Positions 12,801 to 20,402 of a stretch of DNA of 64,000 bases are shown here, piece after piece. The DNA is from Phoronis australis. Lineage: Eukaryota > Phoronida > Phoronidae. The DNA is taken from assembly GCA_002633005.1 (NCBI GenBank), contig NMRA01000148.1:62001-126000 (forward strand). The letters are read 5' to 3'. Position numbers and translations under genes: made by a program. The stretch's first letter is position 1; the number at the start of each line of letters is the position of its first letter. The notes beneath the pieces are model-generated. The model worked only from the letters and a program-made list of their open reading frames with translations. It was not told the origin of the DNA and searched no databases.

Positions 12801-13136
12801 ACACATACAATATTCCAAGAATGAAGAACCCCAACAGCCAGTCAATTTTTACGTCTCTGTCCTTTTTACCCACTTAGAAATGTGTACCTTGCTCTCTTTA
12901 CATCTGCAGTTTTATAAAAAATCTTCTGAGTGAATGATCTTGCTCACCAATATACTTTGCTTCCTCTTGGTGGTAGGTCCCGATGTGGTCGGTTTAAGCT
13001 GATCCTTCAGCTGAATCGTTCCCGACTTGAAGCTTGTGTTAGTCACATTATCAGCTCTGGGAAGTGACTTGCCCACCTTTAACTTGACTTTCTGAAAGTC
13101 TTTATTCAGATTCTTCCTTTTCCGGCTTTTAGGCAT
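776..13136 (-). CDS. TEX10: TEX10 (Ipi1-like rixosome subunit), 11 exons, C-terminus off the window
   Basis: The product is the TEX10/Ipi1 protein, which in animals works with PELP1, WDR18, LAS1L and SENP3 in nucleolar 60S ribosome maturation. Exons, in transcript order: 12948-13136, 11966-12621, 11201-11349, 9552-9655, 8314-8436, 7458-7644, 5011-5137, 4191-4366, 2891-3071, 1666-1739, 776-897. All junctions have AG/GT signals and the phases agree, giving 696 residues; human TEX10 has about 929. Residues 1-40 are the basic N-terminus, containing KDFQKVKLKVGK. Residues 64-175 are the Ipi1_N ARM-like region, with DQISAFFP and CAMTHI. A nuclear-localisation-like PRKRK and an acidic EEEE end exon 5. 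No terminal stop is reached, so the last third of the protein lies beyond position 1. Identification rests on remembered similarity to human TEX10 across all eleven exons. Confidence 0.93.
1666..1739 (-). CDS. TEX10: TEX10 exon 10 (short)
   Basis: A 74-bp exon entered after ATTTTAG. With two carried bases it gives RCVRRLPDDVEERTMYISLL and then LSLVC, parallel to human DVDYFSFLFSTLTG. The donor GTATGT at 1665 leaves phase 1. It is too short to stand out by itself; the phase fit to both neighbours and the partial family match support it. Confidence 0.75.
2891..3071 (-). CDS. TEX10: TEX10 exon 9
   Basis: Acceptor ATTTTGTAG. It reads DPDNGLFANSSAPSQRKILE and ends with DYCIQVLHH, matching human DPQEGAVVVLPADSQQRLVQ and LIGILHMR. 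The donor GTAATA is at 2890 and leaves two bases, AG. Confidence 0.87.
3700..3740. repeat. CAGTGGCGGAT-type MITE end fragment
   Basis: AAGTGGCGGATTTAGAG followed by a G-rich run resembles the left end of the elements at 10621, 39171 and 48051. No matching right end was found nearby, so this is probably a truncated copy. Confidence 0.4.
3927..4042. mobile_element. Small hairpin MITE
   Basis: The two halves, about 3927-3973 and 3996-4042, are imperfect inverted copies: GGTATTAGTCACTT with GAGAACCAGTT on the left, and AACTGGTTCTC with AAGTGACTATTGCC on the right, around a 22-bp loop. Related half-copies occur near 44600-44640 (GGGACCCCTGTTAGTGACTA), 17390-17430 and 16470-16495, so this is a dispersed non-autonomous family. 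It sits in TEX10 intron 8. Confidence 0.55.
4191..4366 (-). CDS. TEX10: TEX10 exon 8
   Basis: Entered after TTTGTTTCAG in phase 2, it reads SNPIVTDWVESLPTLLVTLS and continues with a helical repeat ending in LQNFQKLLPQLF. This corresponds to the human RWLAGLPLQLAHL to LLKSLQATALRIY segment. The donor is GTATGC at 4190, phase 1. Confidence 0.87.
4890..4990 (-). repeat. tRNA-derived SINE, copy 1
   Basis: Read on the minus strand, the segment starts with an A-box-like TGGCCTAGTGG followed by ATAAGTGTTGGCTTCC, and has a B-box-like region in AGGTCGTGGACTCC. A close copy lies at 26105-26205, also on the minus strand. It is too diverged to be a working tRNA gene. It lies in TEX10 intron 7. Confidence 0.55.
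5011..5137 (-). CDS. TEX10: TEX10 exon 7
   Basis: Acceptor TGTTTTCAG. The reading frame gives ESILQAVYDSYKKSHDLSAE and then LYLKDFLADLVLGNE, aligned with human TLIKAVYTLYQQRG and TLLLKFFSKIY. The donor GTAGAA at 5010 leaves phase 2. Confidence 0.87.
5382..6884. mobile_element. Degenerate THAP-type DNA transposon (candidate)
   Basis: The 18-bp motif AATAGCGGATTTGCAGCG begins near 5381 and its inverted complement ends near 6884, bounding about 1.5 kb in TEX10 intron 6. A broken THAP-domain reading frame lies just inside the left end. Kolobok and P superfamily transposases carry THAP domains. The right end abuts TTAA, the Kolobok target, but no TTAA is evident at the left, so the superfamily is open. 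The 149-codon frame at 6407-6856 is unrecognised. Confidence 0.4.
5490..5697 (+). pseudogene. THAP zinc-finger domain fragment, frameshifted
   Basis: An ATG at 5490 opens with MSAKKTYGGYT. After a one-base frame change near 5522 the sequence continues with CVPGCFKNNKRDKNLSFYVF and then a REKWINNIRKAG stretch. These are the C-x4-C zinc ligands, the hydrophobic F-x-F-P motif and the invariant Trp of a THAP DNA-binding domain. The final ligands, expected as C-x2-H-F, are lost: the frame runs GHLVGNT and stops. This reads as a transposase or host-gene fossil and not as a working gene. Confidence 0.6.
7458..7644 (-). CDS. TEX10: TEX10 exon 6
   Basis: After TTGTTCCAG it reads SLICSLNMGICKVMSFFMSS, then a helical segment with LSAQECVEYIVIAKRLLKTQ that corresponds to the human LNSKQLNRLLGVSWRLMQIQ region. 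The donor GTATGG at 7457 leaves phase 1. Confidence 0.85.
8314..8436 (-). CDS. TEX10: TEX10 exon 5 with basic/acidic linker
   Basis: It begins after TGTTACAG with MDWLRENYAKDFIKHFLERF, matching human [20 protein letters not shown]. A basic PRKRK, a plausible nuclear-localisation motif, and an acidic EEEE follow. The donor is GTACAG at 8313. The exon has 41 whole codons, phase 0 at both ends. Confidence 0.9.
8516..8745. repeat. Dispersed repeat, copy 1
   Basis: This segment resembles 25464-25710 in the same orientation. Shared blocks include CTTACCGTTA, AAGTTGGCTTGTC, CGTCATTTTA-like sequence, ACTTCTCATCTG and GGTCTAAAT in the same order, with similar spacing. It has no coding potential that I recognise. 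It lies in TEX10 intron 4. Confidence 0.5.
9552..9655 (-). CDS. TEX10: TEX10 exon 4
   Basis: Entered after TTTCAG in phase 1, it reads EGTLSPEALHMKTAAVKLLE then LLWQQADEM, matching the QVMQQVLNIISLLWKLSKQQDE region of human TEX10. The donor GTATGT is at 9551 and the exon ends in phase 0. Confidence 0.88.
10621..10930. mobile_element. MITE with CAGAGGCAGATCC/CCGCCACTG ends
   Basis: The element starts CAGAGGCAGATCCAGGATGG and ends TAAATCCGCCACTG, diverged inverted ends of the CAGTGGCGGATYYAG type. ATCAC flanks it on both sides (10616-10620 and 10931-10935), a likely target duplication. Internal G-runs on the left pair with C-runs on the right. Its core, 10685-10845, is related to the element at 57859-58094. 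No transposase is present. It lies in TEX10 intron 3. Confidence 0.6.
11201..11349 (-). CDS. TEX10: TEX10 exon 3
   Basis: The conserved core is VPLLIECWMES, matching IPLLIECWVEA in human TEX10, preceded by a serine-rich stretch. The acceptor is a tandem CAGCAG, so the exon can begin at 11349 or 11346, both in frame and differing by one serine codon. The donor is GTAAGT at 11200; the exon ends in phase 1. Confidence 0.88.
11966..12621 (-). CDS. TEX10: TEX10 exon 2, Ipi1 N-terminal ARM-like region
   Basis: This is the largest exon. It begins after TTTACAG with DLLSQLEHYNASV, equivalent to DLLSQMHHYNAGV in human TEX10, and carries the family signature SADQISAFFPILVAHLRCAM near residues 133-152. 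It ends at FNL with donor GTAACA at 11965 and leaves two bases (AG) to complete the next codon. Reading on without splicing meets a stop at once, which supports the donor. Confidence 0.93.
12948..13136 (-). CDS. TEX10: TEX10 exon 1 (residues 1-63)
   Basis: The start ATG is at 13136-13134. The exon encodes a lysine-rich N-terminus (MPKSRKRKNLNKDFQKVKLK) typical of TEX10/Ipi1, followed by TSFKSGTIQLKDQL. The donor is GTGAGC at 12947, and the exon ends in phase 0. An acceptor-like TTTTATAG lies just upstream at 13163, but the implied 5' UTR intron would be only 40 bp, so it is not proposed. Confidence 0.92.
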
Positions 13137-14734
13137 GTCTACTTTGTGTGTCTACCAGTGAACTATAAAATAATGAGACATAAAACTCGATCATTTACTT
13201 ACGCATACTAATTGATCTTTTCGCAGAGCACATCTTAAGATTCCCATACAATTTGTGTTTTCATTTTCCAGGATGTTTTTTAATTTTCTAAACCTTTTTT
13301 CAGAAAAAGTAGAAAAGAAAGGTCAACAATCCCTCTCATTATTTGAATAGGCAATGCGATTTTTTTACTTATAGATTCTTACAAAGTTATTGCCTCTTTT
13401 CATTTTCCGGTTCTCCATGGAAACCATTTCCACAATTTCCAATATTCTCAATGAAGAGTGGAAACCATGTGCCTTAAACAATCTTTGCATTAACATGCCA
13501 TTGACAAAACTGAGGCAGATGCAGAGGGGCTAGTCGCAGCTGATTTTGAACATACGTAATTCCATAAAACTTTGCTCCAGGATGAGCATGCTAATTTTAA
13601 AAACTGTTAAGGCAATTCCTAATCAGCATTATGGCAAAGTTGTGTCCTGCTGTGCATGTATTGTGGCAGTGTGTTCACACTGAGTGAATGCACCGAGACA
13701 GTTTGTGGCCCTCGACTACCATACATTTGCTGCTTAAGATATGGGGGACGAGGGACACAAACCACAATTGCTTTTCTTTTATAAACAGGTCTAACGGACA
13801 TGACAGGCGGTAGATGAATGCTGGATTTACAAAAAATCTCAGACGGTCAGGTGTTTAAGTATCATGCTGACAATGACTTGTCCATCCACAAATGGTGTTT
13901 TAGTGGACTGAAAAAGCTTAAAGGATGTTTCCCAATTTGTACCCACAGAATGTTCGCTCTTACAGTAATGAGACAACGCGTGCCTTTCACAAAAAATGGA
14001 ACATGGGATTTTTGTTTGGTGTGTAATCCCCTAAGCTTTGCCACAACACAAGTTATGAAGCACTGCCAATTTCTTCACCAACTATCATAATGAACATCTG
14101 CTGGAGAGCCTCCGACTTTGCCGTAAACGCTTACTTACAACTCGCGCTTGTTGTGATATCTGCTACAAGCTCCAACAGTCCCTGCTATCACAGACAATAT
14201 GTATGGGTTACTCTCAGCTTAATCTAGTGTGGATATTCATCAGTTTTAATTATTAACACCTGGCACATTACCTTAGACAATGGGATCACCCCGGCCACTG
14301 CAAAGTGGAGAACAATGTTCCCATTATGGAAATGTTCAACAACTGATGTACTTTGTGATTAATAAAACAACACCAGCTAGTGAATATTGAGATCGGTTAA
14401 CACACAAAATACACTGAAAAAATTACAGTTACAAGCCTGGCAACATTTGATCAAAGCAAACTTGGCTGGCAACACAGACTATTGCTTTCCATTTAAAACA
14501 TACTTTAACTATATCAGATCAGGATTACCACCACCAGGCGAAAAACCTTAACGGAAGTCAATCTCAAAAATGCATGACATGCCTGCAAATTGCTAGCTAC
14601 CCAGATGTTGTGTATTGACAATACTGCTTGTAGTTTTTCATTAGAATACAGTCACCTGGTATTTACGCCCACAGGGCACATGCTTGTCCCCTTCTTGTAT
14701 TAGTTCTCCAAGTGAATATACGTATTATATTTTA

Positions 14735-14899
14735 TGATCGACATATGTCCCGAATAAAGATAAATGATAAGTGCGTGGCAAGCTCGTTACCAGAGATGAA
14801 AAGGAGACCGAGGTAGGCGATATAAGGTCATTTATTATGACTAATATAATTACAATATAATGAATACAGGTAAATAACGTATAATAGGTAATCTCTGGT
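14735..14899. repeat. Left direct terminal repeat
   Basis: Left copy of the 165-bp repeat. It differs from the right copy at a handful of positions, for example AAAGATAAATGATAAG against AAAGAGAAATGATACG, which suggests that some time has passed since insertion. Confidence 0.7.
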
Positions 14900-15267
14900 A
14901 AGATGGGCAATAAAAAGTACCGTCCACGTGGAAGTACGAGAGAATGGAGAAAACTGGGAGGAAGAGGGCGGGAAAATTGAATGAGTTTTTGACGTACAAC
15001 AATGCGGCCGGAACAAGGTGAACTGAAAGAGAGGTTACAATAACAAAGAAAAACGCCCCTAAAGACACGTGACAATCGTCAGCCTATAAGAGCCAAGAGC
15101 TGACCAAACTCGAGGCACATGATAACAGCAGACCACTGCGAAGGCTGGGAAAACGACGTGTCGTCCTACACCAAGGAATAATGGAATAGACCGAGATGAG
15201 GGGGGAAAAGGAGTAAGACGAGTCCATATGCTCACATAAATATATTTAATGAGTGAAATACCATTTA

Positions 15268-15432
15268 TGATCGACATATGTCCCGAATAAAGAGAAATGA
15301 TACGTGCGTCGCAAGCTCGTTACCAGAGATGAAAAGGAGACCGAGGTAGGCGATATAAAGTCATTTATTATGACTAATACAATTACAATATAATGAATAC
15401 AGGTAAATTACATATAATAGGTAATCTCTGGT
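15268..15432. repeat. Right direct terminal repeat
   Basis: Right copy of the repeat at 14735-14899, same orientation and the same length. Confidence 0.7.
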
Positions 15433-17020
15433 TATCATATTTTACTCTCATCTGTGTTGTTTTACTGGTTCTACGAACACAACACCAGCGAATGACTGCT
15501 ATGTGATCTTCAATGAAGCTGTCATTCCACTGAATGCAAAATATGAAACTGGCTAATTGAATAAGACAGGTGTGTTCTAAAAATAATGAGATATCTGATA
15601 AGCTCCCATAGCTTTATCCGACCGACAATTGCATTTGGTGAACAGCTCTGATTATAAGATTGGATTTAACTTGCAATGTAAATGAAAGGATCAAAAACAA
15701 TCAAAACTGTCAAACTGTCAAAGCTATATTGACAGTAAGCTTTGTTTATGTTGGTGAGGTTTCATGGTTTCCAGGCAATGTATTCAAACATCTGTAATAG
15801 TCAGATAGGTGGGTATCTGATTTACAGGCGAAATAATGTAGAGTCGCATACGCTTCGAATTCCTGTGTTTCTTTCATTTTTTGACAGATCTTTTAAATAC
15901 TTCACTCAGACTGTTCAGGTGAATAGGCCTACACTATATATATAGCTACCAAACTGAAAAGTGCGTCTCTTGGAACAAATATATTTGTGTTTGACCTTCG
16001 AGTAATCAAGCAACATTGCCAAGTTCAGCTGTTCGTATGTCCTTTCGCACAGTTTGATACATATAGTTTAATCTTTTCGACATCACTTTTCAGCTTAGGA
16101 GATGCCCAAAAACGGCGGGATATTCTTCTCAAGCTGCATAACAGGTGTCAGAATCACACGTGCCATATCAACACAGTCTCGCCATTATTATTGCACAATT
16201 TCTTGAGCTATAGACTAAAATAAGTTTTACACGACAACGTATTGTTTGTCGGGTAAAATGGTGGCTTGAAAACCCAGACGAAGGTGTGTCAAGAATGTTG
16301 CATTCTGATTGGTCAGTTAAGCCGTCAGTCGTAATCCTGCCGATAGGTCAATTGGCCGACTTGTCAGGTATATAGCGTCAGCCACTACACAAACATCAAA
16401 AATAACCTCTGGATCCCAGAATCACCAGAGGCAGAGCCAGAGGACACGGTACCATGTAACCGTCCCGGGTTTTGAGAACTAGGCAATCACTGATTAAAAT
16501 GTTTCTCTAAATCTGGTATCAGTCAGTGCCCAAACAGCCAAACAACTTCAGTTGGCAAGTTAACCAGGAAGAAAAGGTAGGGGTGTCCTGTTTATTATCA
16601 ACCAAACGCTTATGCAACGGCACAGGACAGTAACTTAGATTCGTTGACCAACTCCATCAATCTGAAAGTATTGCCAGAAAACATACCGTCACAACCTTGC
16701 AATCAGAAGTAATTTAAAATTGTTGAACTGCATCAACAACGTGATCTCCTGGAAGCAGACATCTTTAAACTCGCGAGAATGTGCGAGATTTGTGTGTTCG
16801 CACCTGTCCACTAGGGGATTTTGCTGTTCCTATTATTTGTTAGAGAGGTAGATGGAATCTACATTTTGTATACAAATTCTGCCAAAGAGACGACTAAGTG
16901 CTGCTTTTGTTTATAAAAAGATGTTTTTATAGTTTTTGTAGTAGGCATGATTGGCATAAGTTGAAAATTGCGGTATATTTCAATAGTACTATGTGAATAA
17001 CTGACTATTTCGCCTCTCCG

Positions 17021-17028
17021 TATAAAAA
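17021..17028 (+). promoter_or_regulatory. TATA box of the Ly6 gene
   Basis: TATAAAAA lies 111 bp upstream of the start codon at 17132, so transcription would start near 17050 and leave a 5' UTR of about 80 bases. The preceding CGCCTCTCCG is locally GC-rich. Confidence 0.5.
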
Positions 17029-17131
17029 GCGATCATAGTATTACTCACCGAACCTGTGATAGTACAGATCATAAAAAACTGACAAAATTTGAAAGATTCT
17101 GTATGTTTCTGTTGCGTTATTAACTTCTAAG

Positions 17132-17189
17132 ATGGGTGCTTCTGTTTATATCGTGTATGTTGTAACTGCCGCGTGCCTTGCGCATACAG
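17132..17189 (+). CDS. Ly6 gene exon 1 (signal peptide)
   Basis: It encodes 19 residues of hydrophobic signal peptide and one base of the next codon. The donor GTATGA is at 17190. A signal-peptide exon with a phase-1 intron is the standard Ly6 gene layout. Confidence 0.8.
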
Positions 17190-20100
17190 GTATGATATTT
17201 GCGAAGTGAAACTAACTCTTTCAGCCTCACACTGACTAAACCATCAAAAGCATGATACTATCAGTATCACTTACAAGTACCTTTTGCGTATAGACTCTAG
17301 AGGGACACCTTAGGAGGCTGTTGATGTCCGAGTCCTTCCAACTCGAACAAATAGCCCTGTAATCAAACATTTTTGGCACTGGTTGGAAAAAACGGTTCCT
17401 GATTCCGAGAACCAGGCAATCACTGAATAACAGGTCCATTATTCAGCGGATGAAACTGGTCACAAAATCAGGGACTGCTATATCTGATGACCAGTGCCCC
17501 TTTTTCTAACAGTTCTTTGTTCAGTTACCTTAGAAAGACACCAACAGCCTGATAAAGTATCCCTCTGTGTGCAAAAGGTACTTGATAGTATGTTTGATGG
17601 TTTAATAAGCATAATTCACCGAAAAGCTTCTTGTATAGAGGGCCTAAGGGATGGCAAGTTGAGACAGTGGTACTGTCTACATTTATTCATGTTTGGTGAT
17701 CTAAAAACTTAGAAAGATGTACAGGTCAATTGGTTCCTGTTGCAGTTACAGTTCCTTCGTTGATTGGTAACGCAGGTAATGAGCATGTGCTGCCAAAGAT
17801 ATTTTTTAACAAAACCACCCTGTAAAACCTTGTGCATGTGGGCCAAATAATACTTGACTGAAATTTCCAGTGAAAGCTTGTGATACAATAAACATTTTCA
17901 GAAAAAATGCAATTGTGACCTTTACACATGTTCTCTGGGATTAAATTTCCATGACACTTGCATCTTACAGTAATTATGATAAGAGATTGATTGATTGCTG
18001 GTCACAATAAGATTTCATATATTCCAATTGAAACTTCATTGTGAAGCTAGTTAATAAAACAAAATGAGACTTATGTACTCTCTACACATTTAAACTTATT
18101 TGAATGTGATTTTACACTTTTTACATATGAGTTTCATCACTTTATTGCATGTGTATTGCCTTCACTGAAATCCCTACAATGCAAGCAGTCTGCTTTGTGA
18201 GATATCTTAGAATTGACTTTGCACTGAGATTCATTAAGTTTTATCTTTTGCTATGGTTGACTTGTACCTTTGTTTTCTGTAGCCGCAGCCTTGAAGTGTT
18301 ACCAGTGTGTGTCCAACAAACAGACCGATATCTGCTACACCATGGAAAGAAGTCATGTTACACTGAGGCCAACAACGTGTGTGGAAGTGAACTATGACAG
18401 AAAGTATACCTTCTGTTACAAAAAGTTAAAAAGAGATAAAGATGGTGAGTCTGAGGAAGAACAGCTAGCGCCATCTGGTGGTACAGCAATTCAATTGGTT
18501 TTACCACACTGTTTGAATAGGAAAAGAGTAAAAACTCTGGAAATCCGGAAGTGCACAGGCTCAAACTATAGTGCCCAAATGGCTATGGTGTTAGCTGCAT
18601 GCCAAATCATGCAGCCACGTTAGCCAGTAGGCCCTACTGCGAGAAGCTTGCCTTTCTAGTTGTAGTCATGTTTATTTTGGGATTGAGTAAATGAAATCAA
18701 CATAACATAAATTCATTTCTGGCGTGACTTTGTGTCTTTCGAGCTATTCTTATGATCATGCAGTGTGCATTCTCAATTTGGAAAGTACCGGGAGACGAAA
18801 AATCCCAATGTCGCCAAGAACAAGACTGTTGTGACTTGTGAGCGTCATATCCATGCCAATTTAATAGTTAGAGTTGCAAGCTTTTTTAAGTTGCATATTT
18901 TCTGAGTGATGTATGCAGTATTGCATTTTTAATTTGTACATATGGTTCATTTGGGTGATAGTCACCATGTGTTAATCTAGTTTTTAAAGCACTCCAATGT
19001 TCACAAGGCTTCACATTTTGTTAAGCAAAAAACTAGGTTTGTCGGAAACATAAATGTTCCTGAAGACAGGTTGAGAATGGTTTCGTATTTGAATATCCGT
19101 GGTCAGAGTTCTTTATGGATGTTTTGCCATACAAAGTACTGGCCCACGCTTTCCACGGCCATAATAATGAGTCAGTGCAACGTAGGTTTTTTTTATTTCA
19201 TTGAATATAATATTTCTACAAGAAATTAAAAATATCATTTACATGACTAATGTTTTTTCAACAGATCGTGGTGTTCCTGTTTACCTGACAACGAATGCAA
19301 CAGATTTTTTATAATGTGCCTAAATAAAAAATAACTTACTGTGTTCATATGTATTCTGTCTTTTGGTATATCAAATTTTGTGGGAAATTCAGCCATAAGT
19401 ATCATTTTAGGCTCTGCATATGAGACTACCTGTTTAGTACACATGAACATGATAATTTTGTTTTATTAAAAAACAATAAATTTGTCAATACTATTTTTAA
19501 AGCTTTTTACAAAGTAAGTGTCATCCTCATTTCTCCCCTGGCTCGTTTCTTTTTCGCTTTTTAGTGAAAAACAACTTAATACTTAAACTTATTCAAAGTC
19601 AGCCAAAATTGCATATGGACCCATTGATCTTCATGAATCTGCCACTGTTGCCACTTGGTGGCGCTATTTCCCGTTGGTTACACATTTTCCAGTCGAGGCC
19701 TCTCTTCCTATTTAAATGTTTTGTTTTACTGTTGATCATTTCTCTTCAAGTAATGGTATGGTCTGTCCAACCTTAACTTGTTTAAAACAATTTGGACACA
19801 CAGTTTTCTCTAGTATTTATTTGTTATGGTTTTCGCACCACTTGAGCTTGGCTGCAAGAAGCAGTATTTGTCCCCAAAAAGTTGAATTCTACTTTCTGTC
19901 TCATCAAGAGACATTTTCTTTAGATTGGTGTTTACTTATATTGTTTCGGAAAGACCAGGAATGCCACTTTTCTGTTTCAGTATTATCAAATGGGAAACAC
20001 AATTTTGACAAGCAAAGGAAAATTTCAATGGAGTTTGTATCAAGTTAATCATTTGGTCTTATTCGCATTGTTATATTACAGGATCTATCAAAAAACACTA

Positions 20101-20402
20101 TTCCATGCATTTCCATTTATTTTCAAACACTTTTCTAAACGCATGTAATTTCTGAGGCATTGTTAATCTTTCCAGTAGTCACGTTGTCTTCAATTTTCAT
20201 TGCAGGCAATTTCCAGTCAATCGATAGAGGTTGCGCCTACACCAAGTCAGACCACACCTGTGCACTGGGCACTGACTGGGCACAGTGGCCCAAGCTTCCT
20301 CAATGTGAAGTCCAGGCGTGCCCAGTGGATGCATGCAACTCAGCATGGAAGGCTGGCTTCAGTCTGGCAACATTGCTAGGGCTGGTGGTTAGATGTTTAT
20401 AG
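17132..20402 (+). CDS. Secreted or GPI-anchored Ly6/uPAR-domain protein, 3 exons, 138 residues
   Basis: Exons 17132-17189, 18283-18444 and 20206-20402 join with phase-1 introns. Residues 1-22 form a signal peptide (MGASVYIVYVVTAACLAHT, then alanines). The mature chain opens with LKCYQC and has ten cysteines: 25, 28, 37, 52, 64, 83, 92, 107, 112 and 117. It ends in ACN (116-118), the Ly6 three-finger hallmark. Residues 124-138 are a short hydrophobic tail consistent with a GPI signal. The pattern resembles quiver/sleepless-type and other GPI-linked Ly6 proteins, which act at the cell surface on channels or receptors; the partner cannot be inferred. No N-glycosylation sequon is present. The tail ends RCL, which is unusual. 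Confidence 0.85.
18283..18444 (+). CDS. Ly6 gene exon 2 (first half of the three-finger domain)
   Basis: Acceptor TTTTCTGTAG, donor GTGAGT at 18445. It carries KCYQCVSNKQTDICYTMERS, then TTCVEV and YTFCYKK. The frame stays open into the intron, but the strong donor and the family layout favour splicing here. Confidence 0.85.
18445..20205 (+). other. Ly6 gene intron 2
   Basis: AT-rich intron of about 1.8 kb. Several 60-110 codon open frames occur, but none has a recognisable motif or paired splice sites. Confidence 0.6.
20206..20402 (+). CDS. Ly6 gene exon 3 (C-terminal half and tail)
   Basis: Acceptor TTTTCATTGCAG. It reads GNFQSIDRGCAYTKSDHTCA, then PQCEVQACPVDACNSAWKAG and a hydrophobic tail, with stop TAG at 20400-20402. 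The R-G-C spacing after the exon junction is typical of invertebrate Ly6 proteins. Confidence 0.85.

Larger units (their letters stand above)
14735..15436. mobile_element. TRIM-like element with 165-bp direct terminal repeats
   Basis: Two nearly identical direct repeats, 14735-14899 and 15268-15432, both begin TGATCGACATATGTCCCG and end GGTAATCTCTGGT. They bound a 368-bp interior without a coding region. An 8-bp direct repeat ATATTTTA flanks the unit (14727-14734 and 15437-15444). A purine-rich run, GATGAGGGGGGAAAAGGAG, lies about 55 bp before the right repeat and could be a polypurine tract. The lack of a canonical CA end and of a clear primer-binding site leaves a simple segmental duplication possible. 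Confidence 0.5.
13163..17020. other. Intergenic region between TEX10 and the Ly6 gene
   Basis: The two genes are divergently transcribed, so this 3.9 kb should include the TEX10 promoter. No TATA box or CpG-rich block stands out beside the TEX10 start. Apart from the TRIM-like element at 14735-15436 and a remnant of the 3927 hairpin family near 16470, I see no supported feature. The short open frames here lack splice context or recognisable domains. Confidence 0.5.

Noticed and set aside
13163-13202. 5' UTR intron for TEX10 (acceptor at 13163, donor GTAAGT at 13202)
   Set aside because: The intron would be 40 bp, below the usual animal minimum.
19716-20048. 110-codon frame in Ly6 intron 2 as a coding exon
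   Set aside because: No splice sites fit it, and exons 2 and 3 join in phase and complete the cysteine pattern without it.
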